A DNA stretch of 64,000 bases from Sanguibacter gelidistatuariae (GCF_900096585.1 NZ_FMYH01000011.1:26663-90662), one strand, 5' to 3'; shown: positions 43,852 to 54,407, counted from the first letter of the stretch. Notes: generated by a model from the sequence alone, not told the origin. Made by a program: numbers and translations.

Positions 43852-45195
43852 ATGGAGTGGCTCCATATTCTCTGGGTGGTGATGGGCATCGGGCTCATGC
43901 TCCTGCTCAACATCAAGTGGAAGATCAACCCGATGATCGCGCTGCTCCTCGCGGCTCTGTTCATCGGCTTCCTCGAGGGGTACGCACCCCTCGACCTCGT
44001 CCAAACCATCCAGAACGGGTTCGGATCGACGCTCGGTTCGCTCGCCATCATCGTGGTGTTCGGTGCGGTCATCGGAAAACTGATGGTCGACTCCGGTGCT
44101 GCTCACCGCATCGCCGGGACGCTCATCAAGCGCTTCGGCATCCAGCACGTCAAGTGGGCCATGGTCATCGTCGGGCTCGTCTTCGGCCTGGCGATGTTCT
44201 ACGAGGTCGCCTTCATCATCATGGCACCGCTGATCATCGCGATCGCCGTCGAGGCGAAGGTCCCCTTCCTCAAGATCGCGATCCCCGCGGTCGCGGCGGC
44301 CACGACCGCGCACTCGCTCTTCCCACCCCAGCCCGGTCCGGTGGCCCTCATCGACATCTACGGCGCTGACACCGGCAAGGTCTACATCTACGCGATCATC
44401 ATCGCGATCCCTACCGTGCTCATCACGGGCTTCCTGCTGCCGCGCTTCCTGGGTAACCTCGACCGTCCCATCCCGAGGCTGCTGCGCCCCGAGATCGAGC
44501 CGACCGAAGAGACGATGCCCTCCTTCGGCGTGTCGCTGCTCGTACCGCTCATCCCGGCGATCCTCATGATCAGCGCGACCGTCGCGAACATCTGGCTCGT
44601 CGAGGACTCGACCACTTACCAGTGGGTCAACTTCTTCGGTTCGTCCACCATCTCGGTGTCGGTCGCGCTCGCGGCCGCCATCTTCTTCTTCGGGATCCGG
44701 ACCAAGCTTGGTATCCAGTGGTCCATGAAGACCTTCGAGAGCGCCGTCAAGGGCATCGCGATGGTGGTCCTCATCATCGGTGCCGGCGGCGCGCTCAAGC
44801 AGGTCATCATCGACACGGGGATCGGCGACTACATCGGGACCCTCATGTCGGCGTCGTCCATCTCGCCGTACATCCTCGCCTGGCTCATCACCGTCCTCAT
44901 CCGGCTGGCGACCGGCCAGGGCGTCGTCTCTGCGATGACGGCCGCAGGCATCATCGGCGCCGCGCTCATGGACCCCACGACGGGCATGCTCGTGGGCGTC
45001 GACCCGGCGCTGCTCGTCCTCGCCACCGCGGCCGGGTCCAACACGCTGACCCACGTCAACGACGCGTCGTTCTGGCTCTTCAAGGGCTACTTCGACCTGT
45101 CCATCAAGGACACGCTCAAGACCTGGGGCCTGCTCGAGCTGTGCAACTCCCTCGTCGGTCTGGGCATGGTCATGCTCATCAGCGTGTTCGTCTGA
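43852..45195 (+). CDS. gluconate:H+ symporter (GntP family)
   Basis: A 447-residue permease with about twelve helices. Family features are [30 protein letters not shown] at the N-terminus, [41 protein letters not shown] and [18 protein letters not shown]. These proteins import gluconate and related aldonates. ATG 43852 is preceded by AAAAGGA. It heads an operon with a hexuronate-type reductase, mannonate dehydratase and gluconokinase, so the substrate is likely gluconate or mannonate. Confidence 0.9.
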   Translation: MEWLHILWVVMGIGLMLLLNIKWKINPMIALLLAALFIGFLEGYAPLDLVQTIQNGFGSTLGSLAIIVVFGAVIGKLMVDSGAAHRIAGTLIKRFGIQHVKWAMVIVGLVFGLAMFYEVAFIIMAPLIIAIAVEAKVPFLKIAIPAVAAATTAHSLFPPQPGPVALIDIYGADTGKVYIYAIIIAIPTVLITGFLLPRFLGNLDRPIPRLLRPEIEPTEETMPSFGVSLLVPLIPAILMISATVANIWLVEDSTTYQWVNFFGSSTISVSVALAAAIFFFGIRTKLGIQWSMKTFESAVKGIAMVVLIIGAGGALKQVIIDTGIGDYIGTLMSASSISPYILAWLITVLIRLATGQGVVSAMTAAGIIGAALMDPTTGMLVGVDPALLVLATAAGSNTLTHVNDASFWLFKGYFDLSIKDTLKTWGLLELCNSLVGLGMVMLISVFV

Positions 45196-45230
45196 CCATG
45201 ACGCCGGTCACCTCGAGAGAAAGGCTCATC

Positions 45231-46697
45231 ATGAGTTCAGCTCTAGCCGTCCCGCTCGACCGCGCGACCTTCGCGGCGCGCACCGGGAAGCCGTCCGCCC
45301 CCGCCCCCGTGCGCATCGTGCACCTCGGGCTGGGGGCCTTCCACCGAGCCCACCAGGCATGGTTCACAGATCGCGTGGATGTCGCGCACGAGTGGGGCAT
45401 CGCGGCATTCACCGGCCGGAGCCCGAAGGCCGCCGAGGAGATCGCCCAGCAGGACGGGCTCTACAGCGTCCTCGAGCGCGCGGCCACCTCGGAGCAGGTG
45501 TCGGTCGTGACGAGCATCGTCGAGGCGTGGGACGGCGCTCGTCTCGACCGGCTCGTGCCGCTGCTCGCGGCGAGCACGACGGCGATCGTCACGCTCACGA
45601 TCACCGAGGCCGGGTACCGGCTCACCTCCGACGGTGCCCCCGACCGTGACGACCACGTCATGGTGGAGGACATGGATCGGCTCCGGTCTGCGCTCACGGG
45701 ACCGGGGCTCGTCGCACCGGACTTCGCCGGGACGGCCGCGGGCACCCAGGCGCCCGTCAGCACGCTCGGCCGCCTCGTGCTCGGGCTCGAGGCCCGACGC
45801 CGCGCGGACGGCGGCGCGATCTCGATCGTGCCGTGCGACAACATGCCGGGCAACGGCGAGCACGTCCGGGCTGGGATCCTTGCAATCGCGCAGCACGCCC
45901 GCCCTGAGACTGCCCGGTGGATCGAGGCCAACGTCTCGTTCGTCTCCACCTCGGTCGACCGCATCACCCCGGCGACCACGTCGCAGGACGTCGCTCTGGT
46001 CGCCGAGCTCAGCGGATGGATCGACAACGCGCCCGTGGTCTGCGAACCCTTCGCCGACTGGGTGCTCAGCGGGGACTTCCCGGCTGGCCGACCCAGCTGG
46101 GAGGATGCCGGAGCGAAGTTTGTGCGTGATATCGATCCGTTCGAACGCCGCAAGCTGTGGTTGCTCAACGGCGCTCACAGCCTCCTGGCATACGCCGGAC
46201 CGCTGCGTGGGCACGCCACGGTGGCGCAGGCCGTCGTCGACCCGGTGTGCCGCGCGCAGGTAGAGGCGCTCTGGGACGAGGCTGTTCGCCACCTTCCAGC
46301 CGAAGGGCTCGACCTGCAGGCCTACCGCCGGGCGCTCCTCGAGCGCTTCGAGAACGGGCGCATCGAGCACCGCCTCGCCCAGATCGCCAAGGAGGGCGTG
46401 ACCAAGATGCGCGTGCGTGTCGCGGCCGTCGCGGTGCGCGAGCGTGCGGCTGGGCAGGATGCGGCCGCGTGCGCCTGGGCGATCGGTGCGTGGGTGGCGT
46501 CGCTGCTCGCGGCGCAGGACGCGGCAGGTACGGGGGAGCCGGCCACGCTGCCCGACGACGCAGCCGTCGCCGCGGTCCGTGCAGCGCTCGCGGGCGAAAA
46601 CCCGGTCACGCGTCTCGTGGCACTGCTCGACGCTGGTCTTGCGGCGGACGAAGCGTTCGTGGCTCGGGTCAGCGACGCGGCGTCGTCCATGGGCTGA
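45231..46697 (+). CDS. mannitol-dehydrogenase-family oxidoreductase (fructuronate reductase-like)
   Basis: A 488-residue polyol/aldonate dehydrogenase: N-terminal Rossmann motif [20 protein letters not shown] (about 29-48), [12 protein letters not shown], and the catalytic Lys domain with [20 protein letters not shown]. In this position it should reduce fructuronate to mannonate or a related keto sugar with NADH, supplying the mannonate dehydratase downstream. ATG 45231 follows GAGAGAAAGG; ATG 45198 is possible. Confidence 0.88.
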   Translation: MSSALAVPLDRATFAARTGKPSAPAPVRIVHLGLGAFHRAHQAWFTDRVDVAHEWGIAAFTGRSPKAAEEIAQQDGLYSVLERAATSEQVSVVTSIVEAWDGARLDRLVPLLAASTTAIVTLTITEAGYRLTSDGAPDRDDHVMVEDMDRLRSALTGPGLVAPDFAGTAAGTQAPVSTLGRLVLGLEARRRADGGAISIVPCDNMPGNGEHVRAGILAIAQHARPETARWIEANVSFVSTSVDRITPATTSQDVALVAELSGWIDNAPVVCEPFADWVLSGDFPAGRPSWEDAGAKFVRDIDPFERRKLWLLNGAHSLLAYAGPLRGHATVAQAVVDPVCRAQVEALWDEAVRHLPAEGLDLQAYRRALLERFENGRIEHRLAQIAKEGVTKMRVRVAAVAVRERAAGQDAAACAWAIGAWVASLLAAQDAAGTGEPATLPDDAAVAAVRAALAGENPVTRLVALLDAGLAADEAFVARVSDAASSMG

Positions 46698-46830
46698 GGC
46701 GTGGCAACCGCTCGCCAGATCGCGCTCCAACTGGAGGTCGAGCTGCGGGCTACCAGTTCGACCCGAGCGACGTCGCCGCCCGGTCACCACCGAGAAAACA
46801 CCACCACCGAGAAGCATGAGGAGAATTCAC

Positions 46831-48069
46831 ATGATCATCGACAAGGCTGAGGTCATCGTCACCAGCCCCGACCGAAATTTTGTGACGTTGAAGCTGACGA
46901 CGGATGACGGCTTGACCGGGCTTGGGGATGCCACCCTGAACGGGCGTGAGCTGGCCGTCGTGGCGTATCTGACCGAGCACGTGGTCCCGCTGCTGCTGGG
47001 CCGCGATGCGCACCGGATCGAGGACACCTGGCAGTTCCTCTACCGCAGCGCCTACTGGCGCCGGGGCCCGGTGACGATGGCTGCGATCTCTGCGGTCGAC
47101 GTCGCGCTCTGGGACATCAAGGCCAAGGCCGCGGGGATGCCGCTCTACCAGCTGCTCGGCGGTGCCTCGCGTACGGGCCTCATGGCCTACGGGCACGCCT
47201 CGGGCAAGACCCTCGACGAGCTCTTCGACAGCGTCCGCGCCCATCAGGCGCAGGGCTACCAGGCGATCCGGATCCAGTCAGGCGTCCCCGGACTGCGGGC
47301 CATCTACGGCATCGCCTCGAACGATGGCCTGCCCGGCAACGAGGGCGTGCGCTACGACCACGAGCCGGCTCAGCGGGGTGCGTTGCCGGCTGAGGAGGAC
47401 TGGGACACCCGCGCCTACCTGCGTCACATCCCCACGGTCTTCGAGGCCGTGCGCAACGAGTTTGGCCCCGAGGTCCCGCTGCTGCACGACGGCCACCACC
47501 GGATGACCCCGATCCAGGCGGCCAAGCTCGGCAAGTCCCTCGAGCCCTACGACCTCTTCTGGCTGGAGGACTGCACGCCCGCCGAGAACCAGGAGGCCCT
47601 GCGCCTGGTCCGTCAGCACACCACGACGCCGCTGGCGATCGGGGAGATCTTCAACACGGTCTATGACTATCAGCAGATCATCCGGGAGCAGCTCATCGAC
47701 TACGTGCGGTCGGCTGTGACGCACACGGGTGGGATCACTCACCTGAAGAAGATCCTTGACTATGCCGGTCAGTACCAGATCAAGTCGGGCATGCACGGAC
47801 CCACTGACATCTCACCGGTCGGCATGGCTGCTGCGATGCACCTCGGGCTTGCCATCCACAACTTCGGGATCCAGGAGTACATGCAGCACGGGGAGCGGAC
47901 CAACCAGGTGTTTGAGCAGTCTTACCGGTGGGAGGGTGGCATGCTGCACCCCGGCGACAAGCCTGGACTCGGCGTCGAGCTGGACGTGGATGAGGCGGGT
48001 AAGTACCCCTACGCGACGGCGTACCTGCCCTACAACCGGCTCGCTGACGGCACCATGCACGACTGGTGA
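46831..48069 (+). CDS. D-mannonate dehydratase family (enolase superfamily)
   Basis: A 412-residue enolase-superfamily dehydratase of the ManD group. Markers: [41 protein letters not shown] at the N-terminus, catalytic Tyr/Arg loop AYGHASGKT and [12 protein letters not shown], metal ligands in [18 protein letters not shown] and AIGEIFNTV, and the His loop [12 protein letters not shown]. Mannonate (or gluconate) is dehydrated to 2-keto-3-deoxygluconate. Some members prefer gluconate. AGGAGA precedes ATG 46831. It is followed by gluconokinase. Confidence 0.9.
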   Translation: MIIDKAEVIVTSPDRNFVTLKLTTDDGLTGLGDATLNGRELAVVAYLTEHVVPLLLGRDAHRIEDTWQFLYRSAYWRRGPVTMAAISAVDVALWDIKAKAAGMPLYQLLGGASRTGLMAYGHASGKTLDELFDSVRAHQAQGYQAIRIQSGVPGLRAIYGIASNDGLPGNEGVRYDHEPAQRGALPAEEDWDTRAYLRHIPTVFEAVRNEFGPEVPLLHDGHHRMTPIQAAKLGKSLEPYDLFWLEDCTPAENQEALRLVRQHTTTPLAIGEIFNTVYDYQQIIREQLIDYVRSAVTHTGGITHLKKILDYAGQYQIKSGMHGPTDISPVGMAAAMHLGLAIHNFGIQEYMQHGERTNQVFEQSYRWEGGMLHPGDKPGLGVELDVDEAGKYPYATAYLPYNRLADGTMHDW

Positions 48070-48104
48070 ACGCGCGACCAGTGAACGCACGAAGGGTGGA
48101 CGCG

Positions 48105-48623
48105 ATGGAGCAGGTGCCGAGCGGGGTGGTGCCGCGGGTCGTGGTCATGGGGGTATCTGGTTCGGGGAAGTCGACGATCGGGGCGCTCATCGCCCGTGAG
48201 CTGGGTGTCCCCTTCGTCGACGCGGACTCTCTGCACCCGGCAGCCAACATCGAGAAGATGGCTGCCGGGACGGCGCTGACCGACGCGGACCGGTGGCCAT
48301 GGCTGGCGGTGGTCGGTCGTGTGCTGGCCGATGCTGAGACCGGGGTGGTCGTGGCGTGCTCGGCGTTGCGGCGTGTGTACCGCCATGCGATCCTTGCCCA
48401 AGCGCCCCGGACGCTGTTCATCCAGCTCGACGGGACCAAGGACGTCCTTGCTTCCCGGTTGGAGGGACGCAGCGACCACTTCATGCCGCCTGCGCTGCTC
48501 GACTCCCAGCTCGCCACGCTCGAGCCGCTCGGTGCGGACGAGCCCGGGGCGGTCATCGACATCGACGCGGACGTCCCGACGATCATCGCCCGGGCGGTCG
48601 CGAAGATCTCGCGCCCCACTTGA
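48105..48623 (+). CDS. gntK: gluconokinase
   Basis: A 172-residue P-loop kinase. Walker A is VMGVSGSGKSTIGALIA (about 14-30), followed by VDADSLHPAANIEKMAAGTALTDADRWPWL, the hallmark of gluconate kinases, and CSALRRVYR and SRLEGRSDHFMPPALLDSQLATLEPL. It phosphorylates gluconate to 6-phosphogluconate. ATG 48105 has AAGGGTGG upstream; a GTG at 48066 overlapping the ManD stop would add 13 residues. Its last 41 bases overlap the convergent regulator gene. Confidence 0.92.
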   Translation: MEQVPSGVVPRVVVMGVSGSGKSTIGALIARELGVPFVDADSLHPAANIEKMAAGTALTDADRWPWLAVVGRVLADAETGVVVACSALRRVYRHAILAQAPRTLFIQLDGTKDVLASRLEGRSDHFMPPALLDSQLATLEPLGADEPGAVIDIDADVPTIIARAVAKISRPT

Positions 48624-49563
48624 TGTCGGGTCCGGTGGTCCCGTCCGCACCGGTGCGCGACTGGCGGACCCCTCGGGGATCCAGGCCTGTCCGTGGCGGC
48701 GTCGTCGACCCGACGACCTGCGCCAAGAGCGTCAACGCCTCCGCCGACGCGGACCCGACCGGCGCCGTGTGCGTGACGAGGCTCTGGTCGGGATGGTCGA
48801 CCGAGCGGAGCGTCTGCTGGTTGACCGACACCCTCCCGACGAGCGGATGGGCAAGCTCATACACGGCCGTCGCGCACGGCTGGACCCGGTGATCGGCCCA
48901 CAGGGACGCGAACTCGGGACTGGCTACGGTCAGCGAGCCGATCAGCAGCGCGAGCGCGGGGTCCTCGGGGTGCTTGCCCGCGGTGAGCCGGAGGTTGCCG
49001 ACCACGGCCCGGCTCTTCGCCCGCCAGTCGGTGTACAGGGTGCGGGTCTCGGCGTCCTGAAACACGAGCGAGGCCATGTTGGGGCGCTGGGCGGAGGACC
49101 GGCACGAGTCCGGGTCCAGGTGCGAGGCGAGCAGGGCGTGCCCGAGCGGGTTCCAGGCCAGGACATCGGCGCGCCGCCCCAGGACGAGGGAGGGGACGTC
49201 ACCGAGGGAAGCGAGCAGCTCGAGCAGCGCCGGGTCCGCCCGCTCGACGGGCGGCTTCTTCGGCAGGACCCGGCGTGTGCCCGACGCCGCAAGGTCACCC
49301 AGGTGCGTGCGCTCGGCGTCGGACAGGCGCAGCGCCGCGGCGATGGCGTCCAGGACCTGCGGCGAGGCGTTGCGGGACTGCCCCTGCTCGAGGCGCGTGT
49401 AGTAGGAGGAGCTGACCCCGGCGAGCATCGCGAGCTCCTCCCGGCGCAGCCCGGGGACCCGGCGGTGGTCGCCGTAGAGCGTGAGGCCGGCCTCCTCAGG
49501 CGTGATCCGCGCGCGGCTGGCCTGCAGGAAGTCGCCGAGCGCGCCGTTCGCAGATGAGGTCAT
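48583..49563 (-). CDS. XRE/HTH_31 regulator with MmyB-like ligand domain
   Basis: A 326-residue regulator. Helix-turn-helix about 30-80 (VPGLRREELAMLAGVSSSYYTRLEQGQSRNAS), then the MmyB-like sensing domain (VLAWNPLGHALLAS, NMASLVFQDAETRTLYTDWRAK, HPEDPALALLIGSL, WADHRVQ) that often binds fatty acid-like ligands. Divergent from the MBL hydrolase at 49719, its likely target; the gap is 155 bases. Confidence 0.88.
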   Translation of the reverse strand: MTSSANGALGDFLQASRARITPEEAGLTLYGDHRRVPGLRREELAMLAGVSSSYYTRLEQGQSRNASPQVLDAIAAALRLSDAERTHLGDLAASGTRRVLPKKPPVERADPALLELLASLGDVPSLVLGRRADVLAWNPLGHALLASHLDPDSCRSSAQRPNMASLVFQDAETRTLYTDWRAKSRAVVGNLRLTAGKHPEDPALALLIGSLTVASPEFASLWADHRVQPCATAVYELAHPLVGRVSVNQQTLRSVDHPDQSLVTHTAPVGSASAEALTLLAQVVGSTTPPRTGLDPRGVRQSRTGADGTTGPDIKWGARSSRPPGR

Positions 49564-49718
49564 GCACCCGAGTCTTGCACTCCGCGACGGGCCGTGGGTA
49601 TCCCTGCCGGGGATAGGCACAACAGGGGCTTCCTCGTCGTGGCGCGGTGATCGATGCTGATCTCCGGAGCGGCACGGACCGCCTCGAGAGACCCCTTCCA
49701 GCGAGAGCAGACGACACC

Positions 49719-50660
49719 ATGCCCACCATCACCCGCCCCACGGCCCCCGTCCTCAACTTCGGTGGTGTGACGGTCACCCGCGCCGTCGAGAGCATCGCCA
49801 GCATCGGTATGACGCCGGACCAGTTCTTCCCCGGCACGGACGCGTCCGTCTGGGAAGAAGACGCCGGATCGCTCCGGCCTCACTTCCTCGAGTCCGACGG
49901 CGCGACCGCCATGGAGAGTACCTCGCGCGTCGCGATGCAGACCTGGATCCTGCGCAGCGGCGGCCGGACGATCCTCGTCGACGCGGCCATCGGCAACGAC
50001 AAGGACCGTCCGGATGTTCCGAGCTGGTCGCACCTGCAGACGGACTTCCTCGCGCGCCTCGCCGCGGCCGGCGTCGCGCCGGAGGACGTCGACGTCGTCG
50101 TCAACACCCACCTGCACGCCGACCACGTCGGCTGGAACACCCGCCTGGTCGACGGCGCGTGGGTGCCGACGTTCCCGAACGCCCAGTACCTGCTCCCCGC
50201 CGAGGACCTGGAGTTCTGGGACCCTGCGAACGGCCACGCCACGATCATGGGACCGGGTGCGCACACCGTGTGGGCCGACAGCATCGCCCCGGTCCTGGCC
50301 GCGGGGCAGGTGGTGGCGTGGAGCGGCAGCCACCGCATCGACGATGCACTGACCCTAGAGGCCGCACCGGGGCACACCCCCGGGGCCTCGATCGTGCGCC
50401 TGGTCTCCGGCGACGACGAGGTCCTCTTCGTCGGCGACACGTTGCACAGCCCGGCCCAGGTACGTGACGCCGGCACGTCGAGCTGCTTCGACGAGGATCA
50501 CACCCAGGCGAACGCCACCCGTGACCGGATCTTCTCCGAGGCCGCCGACAAAGGCCTGCTGTTGTTCCCCGCGCACTTCGGCGGGCACGGCGGCTTCAAG
50601 GTCGAGCGGTCGGGAGGCTCATTCGCCGTCGTGGAGTGGGCACCGCTCGACGCGATCTAG
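49719..50660 (+). CDS. MBL-fold metallo-hydrolase
   Basis: A 313-residue lactonase/hydrolase-like enzyme. Metal motif THLHADHVGW (about 128-137), later ligands in PGHTPGAS, VGDTLHSPAQ and PAHFGGHG. It has an N-terminal strand-rich segment and no signal. The architecture matches AHL-lactonase-like and quorum-quenching relatives as well as generic hydrolases; no evidence favours one. The XRE/MmyB regulator is divergent, and the stop overlaps the convergent thrE gene by four bases. Confidence 0.87.
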   Translation: MPTITRPTAPVLNFGGVTVTRAVESIASIGMTPDQFFPGTDASVWEEDAGSLRPHFLESDGATAMESTSRVAMQTWILRSGGRTILVDAAIGNDKDRPDVPSWSHLQTDFLARLAAAGVAPEDVDVVVNTHLHADHVGWNTRLVDGAWVPTFPNAQYLLPAEDLEFWDPANGHATIMGPGAHTVWADSIAPVLAAGQVVAWSGSHRIDDALTLEAAPGHTPGASIVRLVSGDDEVLFVGDTLHSPAQVRDAGTSSCFDEDHTQANATRDRIFSEAADKGLLLFPAHFGGHGGFKVERSGGSFAVVEWAPLDAI

Positions 50661-52489
50661 AGCACGTCACCCCTCGGGGACCGTGAGGAGCTGCTGAGCG
50701 CAGACCCGGCGAGGATGCCCAAGGCGATCGCGACCATCGTGGACAAGGTCGTCACGACCGTGGACATGCCGTCGCCGTCACCTCCCAGGAGCGCTGTCAC
50801 GCCGACGAGCCCGAGCGCCCCGGGCACGAGCAGCCAGAAGGCAGGGAGGAAGCTCACCGCCGCGGCGGGTCCCGAGGGGTGGCGAGAGACGAGGACGGCG
50901 ACGGGGGTCATCACGAACGCCCCGATGAGCGCGGAGAGCACACCGCCGAAGAAGATGTCGCCGATGACCTGGGCACCGTACGCGACGTAGAGGACGAGGA
51001 GGATCCACGGGATCGAGTCGCGCCGTCCGCCCTGGTGGACGACGACGCCGACACCGAAGGCGGCGACTGCGATCCACGGTCCGGCCGGGCCGATGGGGTG
51101 GTGGGCCTCGGAGAGCACGATCTGCGGCACACCCACGAGCGCAGCCCCGGCCACGATGCCGACCGAGAGCAGGGTGAGCTGCATGAAGCCGGCCATGAGC
51201 CGCCCGGCGCCCGACATCATCTGCCCGGCCGAGAGCTCGATGATCCCCGTCGTCAGCAAGGCCCCCGGAAGGAGGATGACGAGCGGCGCGATGAGGGAGG
51301 GCAGCACGCCCGGATCCCATCCCGCACGCGCCAGGAGGAAGACGGCGGTCGAGACCCCGAACGCCAGCGCGACAGTGACCAGGGGCTCCCGCTGCCGGGA
51401 GACCTCCGCGCTCAGGAGGCGGGCCGTACCCACGAACCCACCGAGCACGCCCGCGACGGCGATGCCGACCAGCGATGCGCCCAGGATCACGGCGATCCCG
51501 GCGCAGAGCAGCGCGTAGGCAGCGATGCGCACCAACCGGGAGAAGGGCGGCGGCGCCGTCCGGATCTCACCGACACGCTGGAGGATCTGGGCTGGATCGA
51601 CCTCGCCGGCGCGTGCGGCGCGCACGAGGTGGTCGAGGGCATCAACCTGGTGGAGGAGGAGCTTGTGGCGTCCGCTCGAGATCGCGCCGGTGTGCAGCTC
51701 GCCGCCGCCTCGCGTGGAGACGAAGAGCGCGGTGGGCAGCACCACGACCTCCGTCGCCGGGTAGGCGTTCGCCCGGGCGATGTCCTCGAGCGCGGCCTCG
51801 ATCGTGATCACGGAGTACGTGGCGTCGAGCATCGCCTCCCCGACCGCCTCGATCGCGGTGAAGGTCACTGCCGCAGACGGCGCGTGCGGCGCATCCGGAG
51901 GCCAGCCGTACGCGGCGTCGGGAACCTGCTCCGGTGAGGCGTGGAGGGCCCGACGCCGCAGTGCCACCAGGAGCAGGCCGCTCATGGCCAGGACGGCGAT
52001 CGCGATGATCCACGAGGCTGCCGACCGGGACGTGTCGGATGCCGCGGGTGGGATCGGATCGAGGACCGGGGCCTCGGGCGCGGCCGGATCCTCGGTCTCC
52101 TCCGGTGTGGCGTCGTCTGACCCAGGTGTGGGGTCGACCGGCTCCTCACTGACGGGGGACTTCGGGGTCTGGTCCGGTGCACCCGGTTCCGCGGACTCCC
52201 CGGGGGCCCCAGGCCCGCCGGAATCCAGATCGCCAGGTGCCTCGGTCGAGTCCGGCACCGGGGGAGTCGTCGGGTCGACCGGCTCACCCGGGACGGCTTC
52301 GCCAAGCCCGCTGCCGTCCGGCTCGGACGTGGGAGTGGGTGTGATCGGGACGTCCACGACCGCCGAGCGAGGTAGTGCGGACGACGCCTCCGCGAGCGGT
52401 CCGCACACGACCAGCCCCGCCGCGGCGACCGCGAGCACCCAGGTGCCGGCCCTGCGCCGTCGGGCATGCGCGCGCCGGGCGGCCGGCAC
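50657..52489 (-). CDS. thrE: threonine/serine exporter (ThrE) with a Pro-rich N-terminal extension
   Basis: A 610-residue exporter in which ThrE and its second half are fused. Residues 1-36 form a signal-like or membrane segment, 37-160 a Pro/Thr/Glu/Asp-rich low-complexity region, then helix 160-178, a cytoplasmic ThrE domain (for example EAALEDIARANAYPATEVVVLPTALFVSTRGG) and about ten helices to the end, including AHHPIGPAGPWIAVAAF. GTG start at 52489. The acidic, proline-rich stretch between the first two hydrophobic segments is unusual; it would lie outside the membrane. Confidence 0.85.
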   Translation of the reverse strand: MPAARRAHARRRRAGTWVLAVAAAGLVVCGPLAEASSALPRSAVVDVPITPTPTSEPDGSGLGEAVPGEPVDPTTPPVPDSTEAPGDLDSGGPGAPGESAEPGAPDQTPKSPVSEEPVDPTPGSDDATPEETEDPAAPEAPVLDPIPPAASDTSRSAASWIIAIAVLAMSGLLLVALRRRALHASPEQVPDAAYGWPPDAPHAPSAAVTFTAIEAVGEAMLDATYSVITIEAALEDIARANAYPATEVVVLPTALFVSTRGGGELHTGAISSGRHKLLLHQVDALDHLVRAARAGEVDPAQILQRVGEIRTAPPPFSRLVRIAAYALLCAGIAVILGASLVGIAVAGVLGGFVGTARLLSAEVSRQREPLVTVALAFGVSTAVFLLARAGWDPGVLPSLIAPLVILLPGALLTTGIIELSAGQMMSGAGRLMAGFMQLTLLSVGIVAGAALVGVPQIVLSEAHHPIGPAGPWIAVAAFGVGVVVHQGGRRDSIPWILLVLYVAYGAQVIGDIFFGGVLSALIGAFVMTPVAVLVSRHPSGPAAAVSFLPAFWLLVPGALGLVGVTALLGGDGDGMSTVVTTLSTMVAIALGILAGSALSSSSRSPRGDVL

Positions 52490-52555
52490 GGGTGCGACGC
52501 CGATGTCAGACGCCGCGACGCAGGCTGCCGGCGCCCTGCGCCAGCGGGCCGCAGG

Positions 52556-54235
52556 TCACGCGCGGGTCTCCGCCAGCTCCGGATCGGCGATGTCGTTGAT
52601 CTCGTCGTCGTCGGGCTCGAGCTTGGCGGGCAGGTCGCCCTCGCGGAACTCCGGCATCCGTGTCGCGGGCACGATCGCCAGGAGCGAGATGGCCGCCAGG
52701 GCGAGCAGAGAGATCTGCAGGGCGCGCAGGCGCGCGTCGGCGTTGATCTCGACCGCGGTGACGACCTCGGGCTGGGTCGCACCGGTGCCCTCGAGAACGA
52801 CCGTGAGCTGCTCGTTCGTGAGGAAGTTCGCGTCGTCGAAGTTGATCTCGTTGATGAGCTCGCTCGAGATCTCGGGGTGCTCGGCTGCGCTCGTGGCGAG
52901 CGTCGATGCCAGGAGCCCGACCGCGAAGGCGCTGGCCACAGCGATGCCGACCGACCCTGCGAGGTTGTGCACGAGCCCCCGCCACGCGCCGACGTCACCG
53001 GCCAGCTCCTTGGGAGCCGCCGACAGCAGGGTGTTGAAGACCAGAGCCACGATGGACCCCTGGCCCAGGCCCAGCAGGACGAGCCCGATCACGACGAAGG
53101 CCTGGCCCCACTCCCCGCGCACGGTGAACGCGAGGATCGTGAGCGCGGTGGCCACGACGACGAAGCCTGCGGTCGCCAGGACCCTGGGGCTGAAGCGCCC
53201 GTAGAGGTAGGCGACGAAGGTCGATGCCAGGAAGATCGACAGCGTGTAGGGAATGATCGCGAACGAGGTCTCGATGCTCGTGCGGCCCTGCACGACCTGG
53301 ATGTACAGCGGGATGAGGAAGTTCGCGGCGGTGCCCACGAAGAGCATCGAGGCCATGCACGCGATCACGGCGCGCTCGGTCGAGGAAGCGATCACGCGCA
53401 GGTCGAAGATGCGCGGCTTGCCCTCGCGCCCGCGCTTGCGCAGCCACATGAAGAACACCTGCCCGACGATGATGCCCGCGATGATCAGCAGCGGCGCGGG
53501 GGAGATCCCCAGCATGTCGAAGGGCGCCTGCGGCGTGGCCAGCCACACACCCCAGCCGGCGAGTCCGCTGAACCCGAAGCTGAGCAGGATGACGGCCGCC
53601 GCCGCGATGAAGGCGCCGGCCCAGTCGATCGTCAGCCCGGGTTGGGCGGGCACCTTCTTGAGCGTGAAGCTCAGCGCGAAGTTGATGCACGCGAGCACGA
53701 CCACGAGGACGAAGGACCAGCGCCAGCCGATCGTCGTGGCGAAGGATCCGGCGATCAGGAGGGCGAGCACCCCGGCCGCCGGGATGGCCGCAGCGAGCAG
53801 GCCGATGGACTTGGCCTGCTGACGGCCCTGGTAGTTCGTCGCGATGAAGACGGTGAGGGCGGGGGCGATGAGGGCGATCACGGCCCCGGAGGACGCCTGC
53901 GCGATGAAGAGCATCGTGGGGCTCTGGCTCAGCGCGACGCCAAGCATCGCGACACCGTGCACGACGACCGCGATCTGGAAGACGAAGCGCGTCCCGTAGC
54001 GAGCGCCGACCTTCGCGCCGAGCAGGATGAATGCGGCCATCGCGAAGGTTCCGGCCGTGATGGCCGTCCCGACCGATGTCGCCGCGGTGTTCAGGTCTGC
54101 GGTGATCCCCGCCATCGAGACGGTCAGCGCGTTCACGGCGAAGGACGCCTGAATCTGCGTGAGGACCACGACGATGAGGGGAACCCAGGAGGCTGTCGCC
54201 TGTTGGGCGGAGACTTTCGTCGGTGCGGCGTTCAT
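52556..54235 (-). CDS. MFS multidrug-type transporter (DHA2 family)
   Basis: A 559-residue antiporter with about fourteen helices. Motif A-like GAKVGARYGTRFVFQIAVV, motif C-like VIALIAPALTVFIATNYQGRQQAKSIGL and the long C-terminal region with IADPELAETRA are typical of DHA2 exporters. Helix 8 region IETSFAIIPYTLSIFLASTFVAYLYGRFSPR is conserved. A perfect inverted repeat with arms TGACCAG lies about 100 bases upstream, a likely repressor site; no regulator gene is next to it. Confidence 0.9.
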   Translation of the reverse strand: MNAAPTKVSAQQATASWVPLIVVVLTQIQASFAVNALTVSMAGITADLNTAATSVGTAITAGTFAMAAFILLGAKVGARYGTRFVFQIAVVVHGVAMLGVALSQSPTMLFIAQASSGAVIALIAPALTVFIATNYQGRQQAKSIGLLAAAIPAAGVLALLIAGSFATTIGWRWSFVLVVVLACINFALSFTLKKVPAQPGLTIDWAGAFIAAAAVILLSFGFSGLAGWGVWLATPQAPFDMLGISPAPLLIIAGIIVGQVFFMWLRKRGREGKPRIFDLRVIASSTERAVIACMASMLFVGTAANFLIPLYIQVVQGRTSIETSFAIIPYTLSIFLASTFVAYLYGRFSPRVLATAGFVVVATALTILAFTVRGEWGQAFVVIGLVLLGLGQGSIVALVFNTLLSAAPKELAGDVGAWRGLVHNLAGSVGIAVASAFAVGLLASTLATSAAEHPEISSELINEINFDDANFLTNEQLTVVLEGTGATQPEVVTAVEINADARLRALQISLLALAAISLLAIVPATRMPEFREGDLPAKLEPDDDEINDIADPELAETRA

Positions 54236-54324
54236 GAGCAGGTCCTCTCCGGGCCGTAGCCGGGTGCTCTTTCAGGATGTGGGTACCACTTGTCACGGCA
54301 CCCAGTAGCAGTGGGGCGACGCGT

Positions 54325-54344
54325 TGACCAGCGATGACTGGTCA
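54325..54344. promoter_or_regulatory. inverted repeat operator upstream of the MFS gene
   Basis: TGACCAG (54325-54331), spacer CGATGA, CTGGTCA (54338-54344). A perfect seven-base inverted repeat in the divergent MFS/pseudouridine-synthase gap; an additional half CTGGTCA occurs at about 54365-54371. TetR or MarR type proteins bind sites like this. Confidence 0.7.
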
Positions 54345-54407
54345 CAATACATGGTTTGTCTGATCTGGTCAGTGGGGCTCTGACACCTGGCCCAGTAAGA
54401 TCGGCGG

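Noticed and set aside
48319..49557. 412-codon plus-strand frame
   Set aside because: Continues past gntK in another frame and then lies opposite the XRE regulator, so it is a shadow.
52466..54259. 597-codon plus-strand frame
   Set aside because: Antisense to the MFS gene; Arg/Glu/Asp-rich with no domain.
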